Of a stretch of 64,000 nt of DNA, positions 54,346 to 63,810 are shown piece by piece (the first letter of the stretch is position 1; each line of letters opens with the position of its first letter). The notes below the pieces were generated by a model. The model did not search any database and was not told where the DNA came from. It was given only the letters and a program-made list of their open reading frames with translations. Made by a program: the position numbers and the translations under genes. Source of the DNA: an uncultured Clostridia bacterium (GTDB lineage Bacteria; Bacillota; Clostridia; Oscillospirales; Ruminococcaceae); contig CAMCPM010000004.1 in NCBI GenBank assembly GCA_945876755.1, forward strand, positions 74,960-138,959, written 5' to 3'.

Positions 54346-56017
54346 AAAAATAAAAACGGAGCTGCTTATAATCGGCGGCGGAACGGCAGGCTGCTACGCA
54401 GCGCTTACGGCTTCCGAGAATGCGGACGTAAAAATACTCATCTGCGAAAAGGCGAACATCGAAAGAAGCGGCTGTCTTGCGGCAGGAGTTAACGCCCTCA
54501 ACGCATACATTACAGAGGGCAGAACACCGCAGGATTATGTTGATTATGCAAAAAAAGACGCCGCAGGAATAGTCCGTGACGACCTGCTTTACACCATGTC
54601 GGAGCGGCTCAACAAGGTCACAAAACGGCTTGAAGAACTGGGTCTTGTGATACTTAAAGACGAAAACGGCAGGTACGCCGCAAGGGGTAACCGCAACATA
54701 AAAATAAACGGCGAGAACATCAAGCCCTTGCTTGCGGCGGCAGTCGAAAAGCTTCCCAATGTAATGGTACTGAATAGGGTGAACGTTATTGATTTTTCCG
54801 TTCGTGACAATAAGATAAATGGCGCGTTTGCGATAGGCATAGAAAACGATACCTTTTATGTTATCGAAGCGGCGGCGGTAATTGTTGCAACAGGCGGCGC
54901 GGCAGGTCTGTACAAGCCCAACAACCCCGGCTTTTCGCGGCATAAAATGTGGTATCCGCCCTTCAACACGGGCGCAGGCTATGCGATGGGAATAAAGCAC
55001 GGCGCGGAAATGACAACCTTTGAAATGCGTTTTATCGCGCTTAGGTGCAAGGACACAATTGCTCCCACGGGAACGCTTGCTCAGGGCGCAGGCGCAAAGC
55101 AGATAAACTCGCTGGGCGAGGTGTATGAGACAAAGTACGGTCTTACCACTTCCGAAAGAGTTTACGGAACGGTGACGGAAAATATTGAGGGAAGAGGTCC
55201 CTGCTATCTGAAAACCAAGGGTATCTCTCCCGAAACCGAGGAATCGCTTTTAAAGGCGTACCTTAACATGGCGCCGTCCCAGGCTATAAAGTGGATAGAA
55301 AGCGGAAAGAAGCTTTCCGAGCAAAACGTTGAAATAGAGGGCACCGAGCCATACATAGTGGGCGGTCATACCGCAAGCGGATACTGGGTAGATACCAACC
55401 GTGCGACGACCATAAACGGCTTGTTTGCGGCAGGTGACGTGGCAGGAGGCTGTCCTCAGAAATATGTTACTGGCGCTCTTGCAGAGGGAGAAATTGCGGC
55501 TCTTTCGGCAGTAAAATATATTGCGGAAAATGCAGCTGATACTATTGATGAAAGTGAGATAAACTCTCATATATCGGAAATAAAAAAGTTTACGGGGGAG
55601 AACCATTCCCGCTTCTCCACAGAGCGGCTTGAAGAAGCGATGCAGACGGTGATGGACTCCTACGCAGGCGGAATAAAGACAAATTACCGCTTCAACGAAA
55701 AGCAGCTTGACATTGCAGACTATAAGATAAGACAGCTTGAAAAGCTTTCGGAAAATCTTCACGCGGAGGACCTTCAGGAGCTTATGTACATATACGAGCT
55801 GCGGGAACGGCTAACGGTGTGCAGAAGCGTTATTGCACACCTTAAAGCAAGGCAGGAGACCCGTTGGCACAGCTTTGCGGAAAATCTCGATTATCCCGAA
55901 AAGGACGAGAAAAACTGGAACAAATACGTTAACTCCCGTCTTGAAAACGGCGAGGTAAAAATCATACTTCGGGAGCTGACAAAGGAGGGGCAGCGTACTT
56001 ATGAGCATAGCAATTGA
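54335..56017 (+). CDS. aprA: Adenylylsulfate reductase alpha subunit (AprA-type flavoprotein)
   Basis: 560 residues of the fumarate reductase/AprA flavoprotein family. FAD motif IIGGGTAGCYAAL, RSGCLAAGVNALNAYI near residue 40, GGAAGLYKPNN, and a C-terminal helical domain. It reduces APS to sulfite and AMP with AprB. GTG start at 54335 with GGAGG 8 nt upstream; the start lies inside the previous gene. Sulfate respirers have ~650 residues; this shorter form with a compact AprB fits the assimilatory versions of Clostridia. The family call rests on the neighbours aprB, cysD and cysN as well as sequence. Confidence 0.87.
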   Translation: MKIEKIKTELLIIGGGTAGCYAALTASENADVKILICEKANIERSGCLAAGVNALNAYITEGRTPQDYVDYAKKDAAGIVRDDLLYTMSERLNKVTKRLEELGLVILKDENGRYAARGNRNIKINGENIKPLLAAAVEKLPNVMVLNRVNVIDFSVRDNKINGAFAIGIENDTFYVIEAAAVIVATGGAAGLYKPNNPGFSRHKMWYPPFNTGAGYAMGIKHGAEMTTFEMRFIALRCKDTIAPTGTLAQGAGAKQINSLGEVYETKYGLTTSERVYGTVTENIEGRGPCYLKTKGISPETEESLLKAYLNMAPSQAIKWIESGKKLSEQNVEIEGTEPYIVGGHTASGYWVDTNRATTINGLFAAGDVAGGCPQKYVTGALAEGEIAALSAVKYIAENAADTIDESEINSHISEIKKFTGENHSRFSTERLEEAMQTVMDSYAGGIKTNYRFNEKQLDIADYKIRQLEKLSENLHAEDLQELMYIYELRERLTVCRSVIAHLKARQETRWHSFAENLDYPEKDEKNWNKYVNSRLENGEVKIILRELTKEGQRTYEHSN

Positions 56018-56315
56018 CAAAAGCAAATGCGTCGGCTGCGGAAGATGCCATGAGGTATGTCCCGGAACGCTTATCAAGATCGGCGGCGATAAAAAAGCGT
56101 ACATAAAATATCCAAAGGACTGCTGGGGCTGCACCTCCTGCATAAAGGAGTGCCCCGTGTACGCGATTAGCTTTTATCTCGGCGCGGACATCGGCGGCAT
56201 GGGCAGCATGGTGCATACCGAAAAAAAGGACAGTCTGCTCTGCTGGATAATTGACCATCCCGACGGCGTAAAAACAGAAATTGATATCGACCCGAAAGAA
56301 TCAAATAAGTATTAG
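56001..56315 (+). CDS. aprB: Adenylylsulfate reductase beta subunit (ferredoxin type)
   Basis: 104 residues with two [4Fe-4S] motifs: CVGCGRCHEVCPG and CWGCTSCIKECPV. Size and the C-terminal tail fit AprB, which passes electrons to AprA. AAAGGAGG precedes the ATG, which overlaps the end of aprA. Confidence 0.88.
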   Translation: MSIAIDKSKCVGCGRCHEVCPGTLIKIGGDKKAYIKYPKDCWGCTSCIKECPVYAISFYLGADIGGMGSMVHTEKKDSLLCWIIDHPDGVKTEIDIDPKESNKY

Positions 56316-56327
56316 GAGGAAAACAAG

Positions 56328-57227
56328 GTGAGCGAATTTTCACATCTTGACGAGCTTGAAGCGGAAGCTATATACATCATTCGCGGGGTAGCAGCAGAGT
56401 GCGAAAAGCCTGTTATGCTCTACTCGATAGGAAAGGACAGCTCGGTAATGCTTCATCTTGCCATGAAAGCCTTTTACCCCGAAAAGCCGCCTTTCCCGTT
56501 TCTCCATGTAAATACCACATGGAAGTTCAGGGAGATGATAGAGTTCCGCGACAGAACCGCCGAAAAGCTCGGCATCGAAATGCTGGAATACATCAACGAG
56601 GACGGAGTACGTCAGGGCATAAATCCTTTCGACCACGGCTCGGCTTACACCGATATTATGAAGACTCAGGCTCTTAAACAGGCGCTTAACAAATACGGCT
56701 TTACGGCTGCATTCGGCGGCGGCAGACGCGATGAGGAAAAATCCCGTGCAAAGGAAAGAATTTTCTCCTTCAGAAATGCAGCTCACGCATGGGACCCCAA
56801 AAATCAGCGTCCTGAAATGTGGAAGCTCTACAATACCAAGATAAACAAGGGCGAAAGCATAAGAGTTTTCCCGATCTCCAACTGGACGGAAAAGGACATC
56901 TGGCAGTACATCAAGCGTGAAAATATTGATATTGTTCCGCTTTATTTTGCAAAGGAACGCCCCGTTGTCGAGCGTGACGGCAACCTTATCATGGTTGACG
57001 ATGACCGTTTCCCGCTTAGAGAGGGCGAGGTACCACAGATGAAGTCGGTGCGGTTCAGGACTCTCGGCTGCTATCCGCTGACTGGCGGTATCGAGTCTGC
57101 GGCGGATACCCTTGATGAAATTATTGAGGAGACCCTCAGCTCGGTGTCCTCCGAAAGAACATCGAGAGTCATAGACAACGAAGCGGCAGGAAGCATGGAG
57201 CGCCGCAAAAGGGAGGGCTATTTCTAA
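56328..57227 (+). CDS. cysD: Sulfate adenylyltransferase subunit 2
   Basis: 299 residues, PAPS-reductase-like PP-loop ATPase with the [10 protein letters not shown] motif (residues ~28-37), [19 protein letters not shown] and [12 protein letters not shown]. It makes APS from ATP and sulfate with CysN as GTPase partner. GTG start with AGGAGG 10 nt upstream. Stop overlaps the cysN ATG (TAATG). Confidence 0.95.
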   Translation: MSEFSHLDELEAEAIYIIRGVAAECEKPVMLYSIGKDSSVMLHLAMKAFYPEKPPFPFLHVNTTWKFREMIEFRDRTAEKLGIEMLEYINEDGVRQGINPFDHGSAYTDIMKTQALKQALNKYGFTAAFGGGRRDEEKSRAKERIFSFRNAAHAWDPKNQRPEMWKLYNTKINKGESIRVFPISNWTEKDIWQYIKRENIDIVPLYFAKERPVVERDGNLIMVDDDRFPLREGEVPQMKSVRFRTLGCYPLTGGIESAADTLDEIIEETLSSVSSERTSRVIDNEAAGSMERRKREGYF

Positions 57228-58924
57228 TGAAAGGGTTGCTTAAATTTATAACCTGAGGCAGCGTTGACGACGGCAAATCCACGCTTATCGGACACATTCT
57301 GTATGACTCCAAGCTGCTTTACGCCGACCAGGAAAAAGCGCTTGAGCTTGACAGCAAGGTGGGCAGCAGAAGCGGCAAGATAGACTATTCTCTGCTTCTG
57401 GACGGTCTTATGGCAGAGCGTGAGCAGGGCATCACAATTGACGTTGCATACCGTTACTTCACCACGGATAACCGCAGTTTTATCGTTGCGGATACTCCAG
57501 GTCATGAGGAGTATACCCGTAACATGGCGGTGGGTGCTTCCTTTGCAGATTTGGCAGTAATACTTTTGGACGCTTCACAGGGCGTACTTGTTCAGACAAG
57601 ACGTCACGCAAGGATTTGCCGTCTCATGGGTATAAAATATTTCGTTTTTGCGGTAAATAAAATGGATCTGGTAGATTACAGCGAGGAGCGCTTCAATGAA
57701 ATCAATGAACAGATTTCCGTGCTTGCAAAGGAGCTTTCTCTTGAAAATGTACAGATAATCCCCCTTTCCGCAACAGAGGGCGACAACGTAACGAAAAAAT
57801 CAGATAATATCAGATGGTATGACGGACCGCCTCTGCTTGAATACCTTGAAACAGTTGATATTAACTCTGATGATAATGAAAAAGGCTTTTATATGCCCGT
57901 GCAGAGAGTGTGCCGTCCCGACCATACCTTCAGAGGCTTTCAGGGACAGATCGAGTTGGGCACAATAAGCGTAGGCGATGAGATAGTTACTCTGCCCAGC
58001 AACGAAAGGGCTGCGGTAAAGGGTATTCTTATGACTGATAAGAACGTGCAGACCGCATATAAGGGTCAGCCCGTGACCATATCTCTCGATAAAGAGGTGG
58101 ACGTGTCAAGGGGCTGCGTGCTTGTAAAGGGCGCAGATATCAGCGTATATAAGCGCATCAGGGCTTCTGTTCTCTGGATGGACGATGAAGAACTTGTTAT
58201 TGGCAAGGATTATCTTGTTAAGCTTGGTACAAAGACTATTCCGGGAATACTTGCAGGTATAGAATATGCCGTTGATGTAAACACAGGCGAGCATATCAAG
58301 ACTGAAAAGCTTTCCAAAAACGGAATTGCGGTATGCGATATCCTGCTTACCGAAGCGATAGCCGCAGATTTGTTTACATCTCACAAAACCCTCGGCGAGC
58401 TGATACTCATTGACCGTGTAACGAATATGACCTCTGCCTGCGGAGTTGTGGAATCGCTGAGCGAAAAGGGCGGTTCATCTTCGGATAAGGCTTCATTTAA
58501 ATATGGTGAGCTTTCTGCAAGGGGAGATATTTTCGAGGAATTTTACTATGATACAAGCAGTCTGAATGTTCTGAAATATCAGCCTGTCAAGGAGACCTAT
58601 ACCGTTGGCGATGAAATCCCCACATCGGGAGAAAGCTATAAATACCCGGACAGCTTTGATATTATCGTTCTTCGTGACGGCGTTTCCGTAAAAGTCCGCA
58701 GCAGAAAAATTACTGAAATAATTCCGACGACAGAGTATGCTTACGGCGGAGTACCTGTTGTAAACGGCAGGGGCTTCGGAGTAAATGTTTCTTCCGACAG
58801 CGATGTAAAGCAGTTTCTAAAGGAATATTCGGAAACAGATGAGAAGACTCAAAGCATATTCTTTGAAAAATGGGTGCGTTTTGACGAGTATAGAAAGGTA
58901 ATTGTAAAATCGGATAAAAGGTAA
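57227..58924 (+). pseudogene. cysN: Sulfate adenylyltransferase subunit 1 with in-frame TGA at codon 10
   Basis: Starting from the ATG that overlaps the cysD stop, the frame reads [29 protein letters not shown] and then remains open to 58924. The family has Cys at this place (FITCGSVDDGKST), so TGC/TGT has become TGA at 57254-57256. The remainder looks intact: DTPGHEEYTRNMA, NKMDLVDYSEE, EREQGITIDVAYRYF and the C-terminal beta barrels. A downstream restart would lose the P-loop. Explanations: a nonsense mutation or a sequencing error; a selenocysteine codon; or read-through. I find no convincing SECIS hairpin in the 50 nt after it. The pathway has another broken gene (sbp-metY), which favours decay. 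Confidence 0.85.
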
Positions 58925-58943
58925 TATTTTAGGGTGAAAAGCA

Positions 58944-59375
58944 ATGTTGGTAACGACAAGAGGAAGATATGCGCTTCAGGTCATGATCGACCTTGCCGAG
59001 CATTATAACGGCAGATGTATTCCCGTAAAAGACATAGCCAAACGGCAGGAGCTGTCAATAAAATATCTTGAACATATCCTGCCGGTGCTGTCAAAAAGCG
59101 ATCTTATTTCAGGCATTCACGGAAAAGGCGGAGGATATCGCCTGAACAGAGCTCCCGAAAAATACAAAGTAGGGGAGATACTGCGTGCTGCCGAGGGCGG
59201 ACTTGTTCCCGTTTCCTGTCTGAATGAAAACGATACTTCCGTTTTGGAGGATTCTGACGACAAAACGGTTATGAAAATGTGGTCTGATTTTTATAAGCTT
59301 ACAAACGAGTATTTTGACAGCATTACTATTGCTGACCTTATAAAAAGTGATACGGCTTTTGACTATTTTATATAA
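58944..59375 (+). CDS. Rrf2 family transcriptional regulator (CymR-like)
   Basis: 143 residues: the Rrf2 winged helix (TTRGRYALQVMIDLAEHY; KDIAKRQELSIKYLEHIL; GIHGKGGGYRLNR). Only one Cys lies in the region where IscR holds its [2Fe-2S] cluster (SCLNEND), so it probably is not an Fe-S sensor and is nearer to CymR, the cysteine regulator that acts with CysK. A weak GGGTGA precedes the ATG. Last gene of the sulfate operon and a likely repressor of it. Confidence 0.88.
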   Translation: MLVTTRGRYALQVMIDLAEHYNGRCIPVKDIAKRQELSIKYLEHILPVLSKSDLISGIHGKGGGYRLNRAPEKYKVGEILRAAEGGLVPVSCLNENDTSVLEDSDDKTVMKMWSDFYKLTNEYFDSITIADLIKSDTAFDYFI

Positions 59376-59529
59376 AAACGTCTTAGTGGCTGATATACAA
59401 ACTGCTTTTAATAACGGTTTCAAATCCTTGTTTTGTAAACCTTTACTGCACAAATAAGTCCAAGCTTTACCTTAATTTCAGTATAAATATGTTGTGATTT
59501 AACATAGAAATACAGCGGCGAAACGTGGT

Positions 59530-59535
59530 ATAATA
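59530..59535 (+). promoter_or_regulatory. Extended -10 element upstream of the PPi-phosphofructokinase
   Basis: TGGTATAAT, with no clear -35 element, 40 nt before the ATG. Confidence 0.5.
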
Positions 59536-59575
59536 TTGTAAGAAAATATACTGCTTTGAAAGGCTGGTTAATTTT

Positions 59576-60799
59576 ATGTTCAACATTGCTGTCGCACAGT
59601 CGGGCGGTCCGACAGCCGCCATCAATTCATCTCTTGCGGGAGTTTTTACCGAAGCTGTTGCCTGTAACGATATCGGAACGGTCTATGGTTCCATAAACGG
59701 TATTGAAGGTGTGCTAAGAGACGAATTTGTAGATTTGCAGAAGATACTAACTTCGGATTATGATATAGACCTGCTGATGAAAACACCGTCCACAGTTCTC
59801 GGTTCCTGCCGTTTCAAGCTGAAAAATCCCGATGAGGACGACAGCGATTACCGTAAGGCAGCGGAAACCTTCAAAAAGCATAATATAAAAGCATTTTTCT
59901 ATATTGGCGGAAACGATTCAATGGACACCGTAATGAAGCTTGATAAGTGGTTTAAAGCCAACGGCGTTGATGTTAAGGTTGTCGGAGTGCCAAAAACTAT
60001 TGACAATGACGTCATGGCTACCGACCATACTCCCGGATTCGGCTCTGCGGCGAAATACGTTGCGACTTCAATGCAGGAAATCATCCGTGACAGCCGAGTG
60101 TACTCCATTCCATCGGTAACTATCGTTGAAATTATGGGACGTGACGCAGGCTGGCTGACAGCTTCTTCCTGCGTGCTTCGAGCAAACGGCGAGCCTGCTC
60201 CCCATATGATATACCTGCCCGAAGCGGAATTTTCCATAGAAAAATTTCTGGACGATATCCGTACAGCGCAGAAGAAGTATAAAGCAGTCATAGTAGCCGT
60301 TTCTGAGGGCATACGCTTCGATGATGAAAAATATCTTTCCAGCGGCTTTTCATCAGAACTTACCGACGCTTTCGGACACAAGTATCTTTCAGGCGTTGGA
60401 AAATATCTTGAAAAAATAGCAGGAGCGAATATCGGCTGCAAGGTGCGTTCGATAGAGCTGAACGTCATGCAGAGATGCAGTTCGCATATTGCTTCGCTGA
60501 CGGACATTACCGAAGCAAAGGAGATCGGAGCGGAAGCGGTAAAGGCAGCGCTTAAAGGCGAAAGCGGCGTGATGATGATATTCAAGCGTATAAGCAATAA
60601 TCCTTACCGTGTGGAAATTGTTTCTTCGGATATTGAGGGAATTGCCAACAAGGAAAAGTTTTTCCCTGCCGAATGGATAAATTCAAAGGGAAACAACGTT
60701 ACCGTAGACGCATTGAACTATTTCTTGCCGCTTATTCAGGGCGAGCCGGAAATTGAATACAGGAACGGTATTCCCGTTCATTTCAGATTAAATCAGTAA
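59576..60799 (+). CDS. PPi-dependent 6-phosphofructokinase
   Basis: 407 residues of the PFK family. GGPTAAINSS at the N-terminus, GGND (111-114) in place of the GGDGS of ATP-PFK and PKTIDND (139-145) in place of PGTIDND; both are characteristic of the pyrophosphate-dependent type. Substrate motif MGRDAGWL is present. It converts fructose-6-phosphate and PPi to fructose-1,6-bisphosphate reversibly and saves ATP in anaerobes. GAAAGG precedes the ATG. Single gene with its own terminator. Confidence 0.93.
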   Translation: MFNIAVAQSGGPTAAINSSLAGVFTEAVACNDIGTVYGSINGIEGVLRDEFVDLQKILTSDYDIDLLMKTPSTVLGSCRFKLKNPDEDDSDYRKAAETFKKHNIKAFFYIGGNDSMDTVMKLDKWFKANGVDVKVVGVPKTIDNDVMATDHTPGFGSAAKYVATSMQEIIRDSRVYSIPSVTIVEIMGRDAGWLTASSCVLRANGEPAPHMIYLPEAEFSIEKFLDDIRTAQKKYKAVIVAVSEGIRFDDEKYLSSGFSSELTDAFGHKYLSGVGKYLEKIAGANIGCKVRSIELNVMQRCSSHIASLTDITEAKEIGAEAVKAALKGESGVMMIFKRISNNPYRVEIVSSDIEGIANKEKFFPAEWINSKGNNVTVDALNYFLPLIQGEPEIEYRNGIPVHFRLNQ

Positions 60800-60804
60800 A
60801 AAAC

Positions 60805-60840
60805 GACCCGAAGGAAATTTAAATTCCTTTCGGGTCATTG
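60805..60840 (+). terminator. Terminator after PPi-phosphofructokinase
   Basis: GACCCGAAGGAA / TTCCTTTCGGGTC with one bulge, T-rich 3' side. Confidence 0.75.
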
Positions 60841-60878
60841 CTTTATATTGATTTTTGTAATTTTATCAGAAATCAGCA

Positions 60879-61778
60879 TTATTTACTATTCAATACCTGA
60901 AGCATTTTCTTTGGCACGGGAGTCTGAAAAACCATTTCTTCGCCTGTATACGGGTGAACGATTATCAGCTTGTTCGCGTGGAGACAAAGTCGTTTGACGG
61001 GATTTGTCTCCGCGCCGTATTTTTTATCTCCCGCTATCGGGCAGCCCATGTCGCTCATGTGTACACGAATTTGGTTTTTGCGTCCGGTTTCGATATCAAT
61101 GTCCACAAGAGAGTAGTTATTATTGCTTTTGCGAACCTTGTAATTTGTTATAGCAAGCTTGCCGTCACCCATTTTAGCAGTGTAAACAAGATGGCTGTCC
61201 GTCTCACGAAGCTTATTTTCTATCCTGCCCTCACGAGGTTCGGGGCAACCCTCCACCACAGCCGCATAGCCGCGGAATTTAGCACACTCGTCCCAGTTTT
61301 CCTGCAAAGCGTGTTTGATAGCCTCATTCTTGGCAAAAACCAGCACGCCGGAAGTATCACGGTCAAGACGGTGAACTATAAAGATCCTGTTGTGCGCATT
61401 TTTCATACGGACGTACTCCATTGCAAGATGGTACGCAGTTATGTTCCGTTCCTTTTCGGTAGCGATAGCAAGCATTCCGGCAGGCTTGTTTATAACCAGC
61501 AGCTCATCGTCCTCGTAGATAATATCAAGGTCAGGACTCGTATTTTTATCATACTTATACTCATAAACCCCGATTTTTACCTGCTGACCCTTTTTCAGCG
61601 CATAATTATATTTCGTAACTGTTTTGCCGTCCACGGAAACAAGCTTGTGTTCCAATTCGGATTTTACCTTTCCTTTTGTACGGTTCGGCTGCATTTCATA
61701 AAGGAATTTCAGCAGTTCGGATTCTTCCTTTACGGTAAAAAGTGTTTCATTGGACTTTCGTTCGGATTTGTTTTTCAT
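60879..61778 (-). CDS. RluA family pseudouridine synthase
   Basis: 299 residues. Catalytic HRLDRDTSG (Asp139), INKPAGMLA upstream and the ETGRKNQIRVHM motif. An N-terminal region (~15-75) that looks like an S4-type RNA-binding fold precedes it. It isomerises uridines in 23S rRNA or tRNA; the site cannot be predicted. GGGAGA lies before the ATG at 61778; the longer frame from a TTG overlaps the rplA terminator. Confidence 0.92.
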   Translation of the reverse strand: MKNKSERKSNETLFTVKEESELLKFLYEMQPNRTKGKVKSELEHKLVSVDGKTVTKYNYALKKGQQVKIGVYEYKYDKNTSPDLDIIYEDDELLVINKPAGMLAIATEKERNITAYHLAMEYVRMKNAHNRIFIVHRLDRDTSGVLVFAKNEAIKHALQENWDECAKFRGYAAVVEGCPEPREGRIENKLRETDSHLVYTAKMGDGKLAITNYKVRKSNNNYSLVDIDIETGRKNQIRVHMSDMGCPIAGDKKYGAETNPVKRLCLHANKLIIVHPYTGEEMVFQTPVPKKMLQVLNSK

Positions 61779-61793
61779 AAATATTCTCCCATA

Positions 61794-61828
61794 CAAAAAA
61801 GGAGTCCAAAGCTAACCTTGGACTCCTT
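61794..61828 (-). terminator. Terminator of rplK-rplA
   Basis: Perfect stem AAGGAGTCCAA / TTGGACTCCTT with TTTTTTGT on the minus strand. Confidence 0.92.
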
Positions 61829-61845
61829 GATTTTGTTAATTACAA

Positions 61846-62541
61846 TCAAACGCCGTACTTTGTTGTAGAAACAGGAATACCAACGCCCATTGTGGAAGCT
61901 ACTACGCAGGACTTGATGTAAGTACCCTTAGCAGCAGCAGGCTTAGCCTTAACGATAGCTTCAAGAAGAGTATCGAGGTTCTGGGAAAGCTTTTCCTGAC
62001 CGAAAGAAGCCTTGCCGATAGGACAGTGGATGATGTTTGTCTTGTCAAGACGGTACTCGATCTTACCAGCCTTAGCCTCTGTTACAGCCTTAGCAACGTC
62101 GGGAGAAACAGTACCGGCCTTGGGGTTAGGCATAAGTCCGCGGGGACCGAGAACTCTTGCAGCCTTACCTACAACGCCCATCATGTCGGGAGAAGCAACG
62201 CAAACGTCGAAATCGAGCCAGTTCTCTTTAACGATCTTGTCAACGAGATCAGCGCCGCCAACGTAATCTGCGCCTGCTGCCTTAGCAGCCTCTTCCTTTT
62301 CTTCCTTACAGAATACGAGAACCTTAACCTTCTTACCAGTACCGTTAGGGAGAACTACCGCACCACGAACCTGCTGGTCAGCGTGACGGGAGTCAACGCC
62401 CAGACGAACGTGAACTTCGATGGTCTCGTCGAATTTAGCCTTAGCATTCTGGCAAGCGAGAGCCAGTGCTTCTTCTGTTTCGTAAAGCTTGCTCTTATCA
62501 ACAGCTTTAGCGCTTTCGTTATATTTCTTACCGTGTTTCAT
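61846..62541 (-). CDS. rplA: 50S ribosomal protein L1
   Basis: 231 residues, full length L1: [33 protein letters not shown] (in part), [16 protein letters not shown] and the final TKYGV. It binds the L1 stalk of 23S rRNA. AAAGGAGG precedes the ATG. It follows rplK after a structured 157-nt gap and ends in a terminator, so the block stops here and rplJ-rplL is elsewhere. Confidence 0.97.
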   Translation of the reverse strand: MKHGKKYNESAKAVDKSKLYETEEALALACQNAKAKFDETIEVHVRLGVDSRHADQQVRGAVVLPNGTGKKVKVLVFCKEEKEEAAKAAGADYVGGADLVDKIVKENWLDFDVCVASPDMMGVVGKAARVLGPRGLMPNPKAGTVSPDVAKAVTEAKAGKIEYRLDKTNIIHCPIGKASFGQEKLSQNLDTLLEAIVKAKPAAAKGTYIKSCVVASTMGVGIPVSTTKYGV

Positions 62542-62569
62542 TAATAAATTCCTCCTTTAAGTGGTAACA

Positions 62570-62690
62570 TTCCCGTCAACGGGAACTGTCCCGATTTTCG
62601 GGACTTTTAGCGGATAATTCCTCCCACCCATAGAAAATACCAATATCCGTAAAAACGGATTTAGTATGACGGAGACAAAATGTCCGCCGC
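62570..62690 (-). promoter_or_regulatory. Tandem hairpins between rplK and rplA
   Basis: Three perfect small hairpins in series: TTCCCGT/ACGGGAA (62570-62585), GTCCCGA/TCGGGAC (62588-62604), ATCCGT/ACGGAT (62645-62660), and an imperfect one near 62670-62687. On the minus strand they lie between the rplK stop and the rplA ribosome binding site; they could regulate or process the transcript, for example by L1 binding. No T tract typical of a terminator follows. Confidence 0.55.
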
Positions 62691-62698
62691 AGTGAGTT

Positions 62699-63124
62699 TT
62701 AGTCAACAACCTCAACGCCCATAGAACGGCAAGTACCTGCGATCATGCTCATAGCAGATTCAATGCTTGCAGCGTTCAGGTCGGGCATCTTAGTTTCAGC
62801 GATCTTCTTAATCTGTTCCTTAGTGATCTTACCAACCTTAGTCTTGTTAGGAACACCGGAACCGCTCTCAAGACCGATAGCCTTCTTGATAAGAACTGCT
62901 GCCGGCGGAGTCTTTGTGATGAAAGAGAAAGAACGGTCTGCGTAAACAGTGATTACAACAGGGATAATAAGACCGATATCGTTCTTAGTTCTTTCATTGA
63001 ATTCCTTTGTAAAAGCCATGATATTAACACCGTGCTGACCAAGAGCAGGACCAACCGGCGGAGCAGGAGTAGCCTTACCTGCTGCGATCTGAAGCTTGAT
63101 TAAGCCAACTACTTTCTGTGCCAT
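62699..63124 (-). CDS. rplK: 50S ribosomal protein L11
   Basis: 141 residues, standard L11: [26 protein letters not shown] (in part), [11 protein letters not shown], and the C-terminal [12 protein letters not shown]. It binds the GTPase-associated centre of 23S rRNA. GGAGG precedes the ATG. Between nusG and rplA. Confidence 0.97.
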   Translation of the reverse strand: MAQKVVGLIKLQIAAGKATPAPPVGPALGQHGVNIMAFTKEFNERTKNDIGLIIPVVITVYADRSFSFITKTPPAAVLIKKAIGLESGSGVPNKTKVGKITKEQIKKIAETKMPDLNAASIESAMSMIAGTCRSMGVEVVD

Positions 63125-63164
63125 TGCTTATTGCACCTCCGAAATTTTCGTAACGTTTATTTTA

Positions 63165-63707
63165 TTAATATTCATCTGAAGCCGCAACCATGGTAATATC
63201 CAAAGCTGCTGTAGTATCTCTGCCGAACATAGATACCTTGACGTTTACGGTCATGCTTTCGGTATCAATGCTCTCGACCTCACCGACGATGCCCTCCATA
63301 GGACCTGCTGTGATCTTGACTTTGTCGCCCGCCTTGAAGTTAACTTCAACGGAAGCAGGCTTCTTGTCAGCGTCAACGCCCAGAGCAGCCGCTTCTTTTT
63401 CGGTAAGCGGAACGGGCTTTGACCCGGGACCTACAAATCCCGTACAGCCTCTTGTATTTCTTACAACATACCATGAGTCATCGGTAAGGACCATTTTCAC
63501 CAGTACATATCCCGGGAAAACTTTTCTTTCAACCTCACGCATCTTATTTTTTTCGTTCATTTCCATAACCATTTCGGTAGGGACCTGAACATCCTGAATA
63601 AGATCGTGAAGATTACGGTTCTCGACAACCTTCATAATTGTCTGTGCAACCTTATTCTCATAACCGGAATAAGTGTGAATGACATACCATTTTGCCGATT
63701 CTGACAT
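63165..63707 (-). CDS. nusG: Transcription termination/antitermination factor NusG
   Basis: 180 residues: N-terminal NGN domain (KWYVIHTYSGYENKVAQTI; FPGYVLVKM; VRNTRGCTGFVG) and C-terminal KOW domain (GDKVKITAGPMEGIVGEVESID). It binds RNA polymerase and Rho or S10. Two ATG starts are possible: 63719 overlaps the ribosome binding site AAGGA; 63707 (MSESAKW) matches family starts better. Confidence 0.95.
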   Translation of the reverse strand: MSESAKWYVIHTYSGYENKVAQTIMKVVENRNLHDLIQDVQVPTEMVMEMNEKNKMREVERKVFPGYVLVKMVLTDDSWYVVRNTRGCTGFVGPGSKPVPLTEKEAAALGVDADKKPASVEVNFKAGDKVKITAGPMEGIVGEVESIDTESMTVNVKVSMFGRDTTAALDITMVAASDEY

Positions 63708-63810
63708 AATTATGACCATTCCTTTCTTCTTGGGCTTTGGTTTCCGGCGTATGCAGAAAACGCAAAACCGCTGCGAAAACTCGTTCCTTTGTTATCAGTT
63801 TCAGACTGCG

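Noticed and set aside
57257..57310. SECIS element after the cysN TGA
   Set aside because: Only short, broken stems (such as AGCGT/ACGCT) can be drawn; none has the compact apical loop and distance expected for a bacterial SECIS. Not claimed as a feature.
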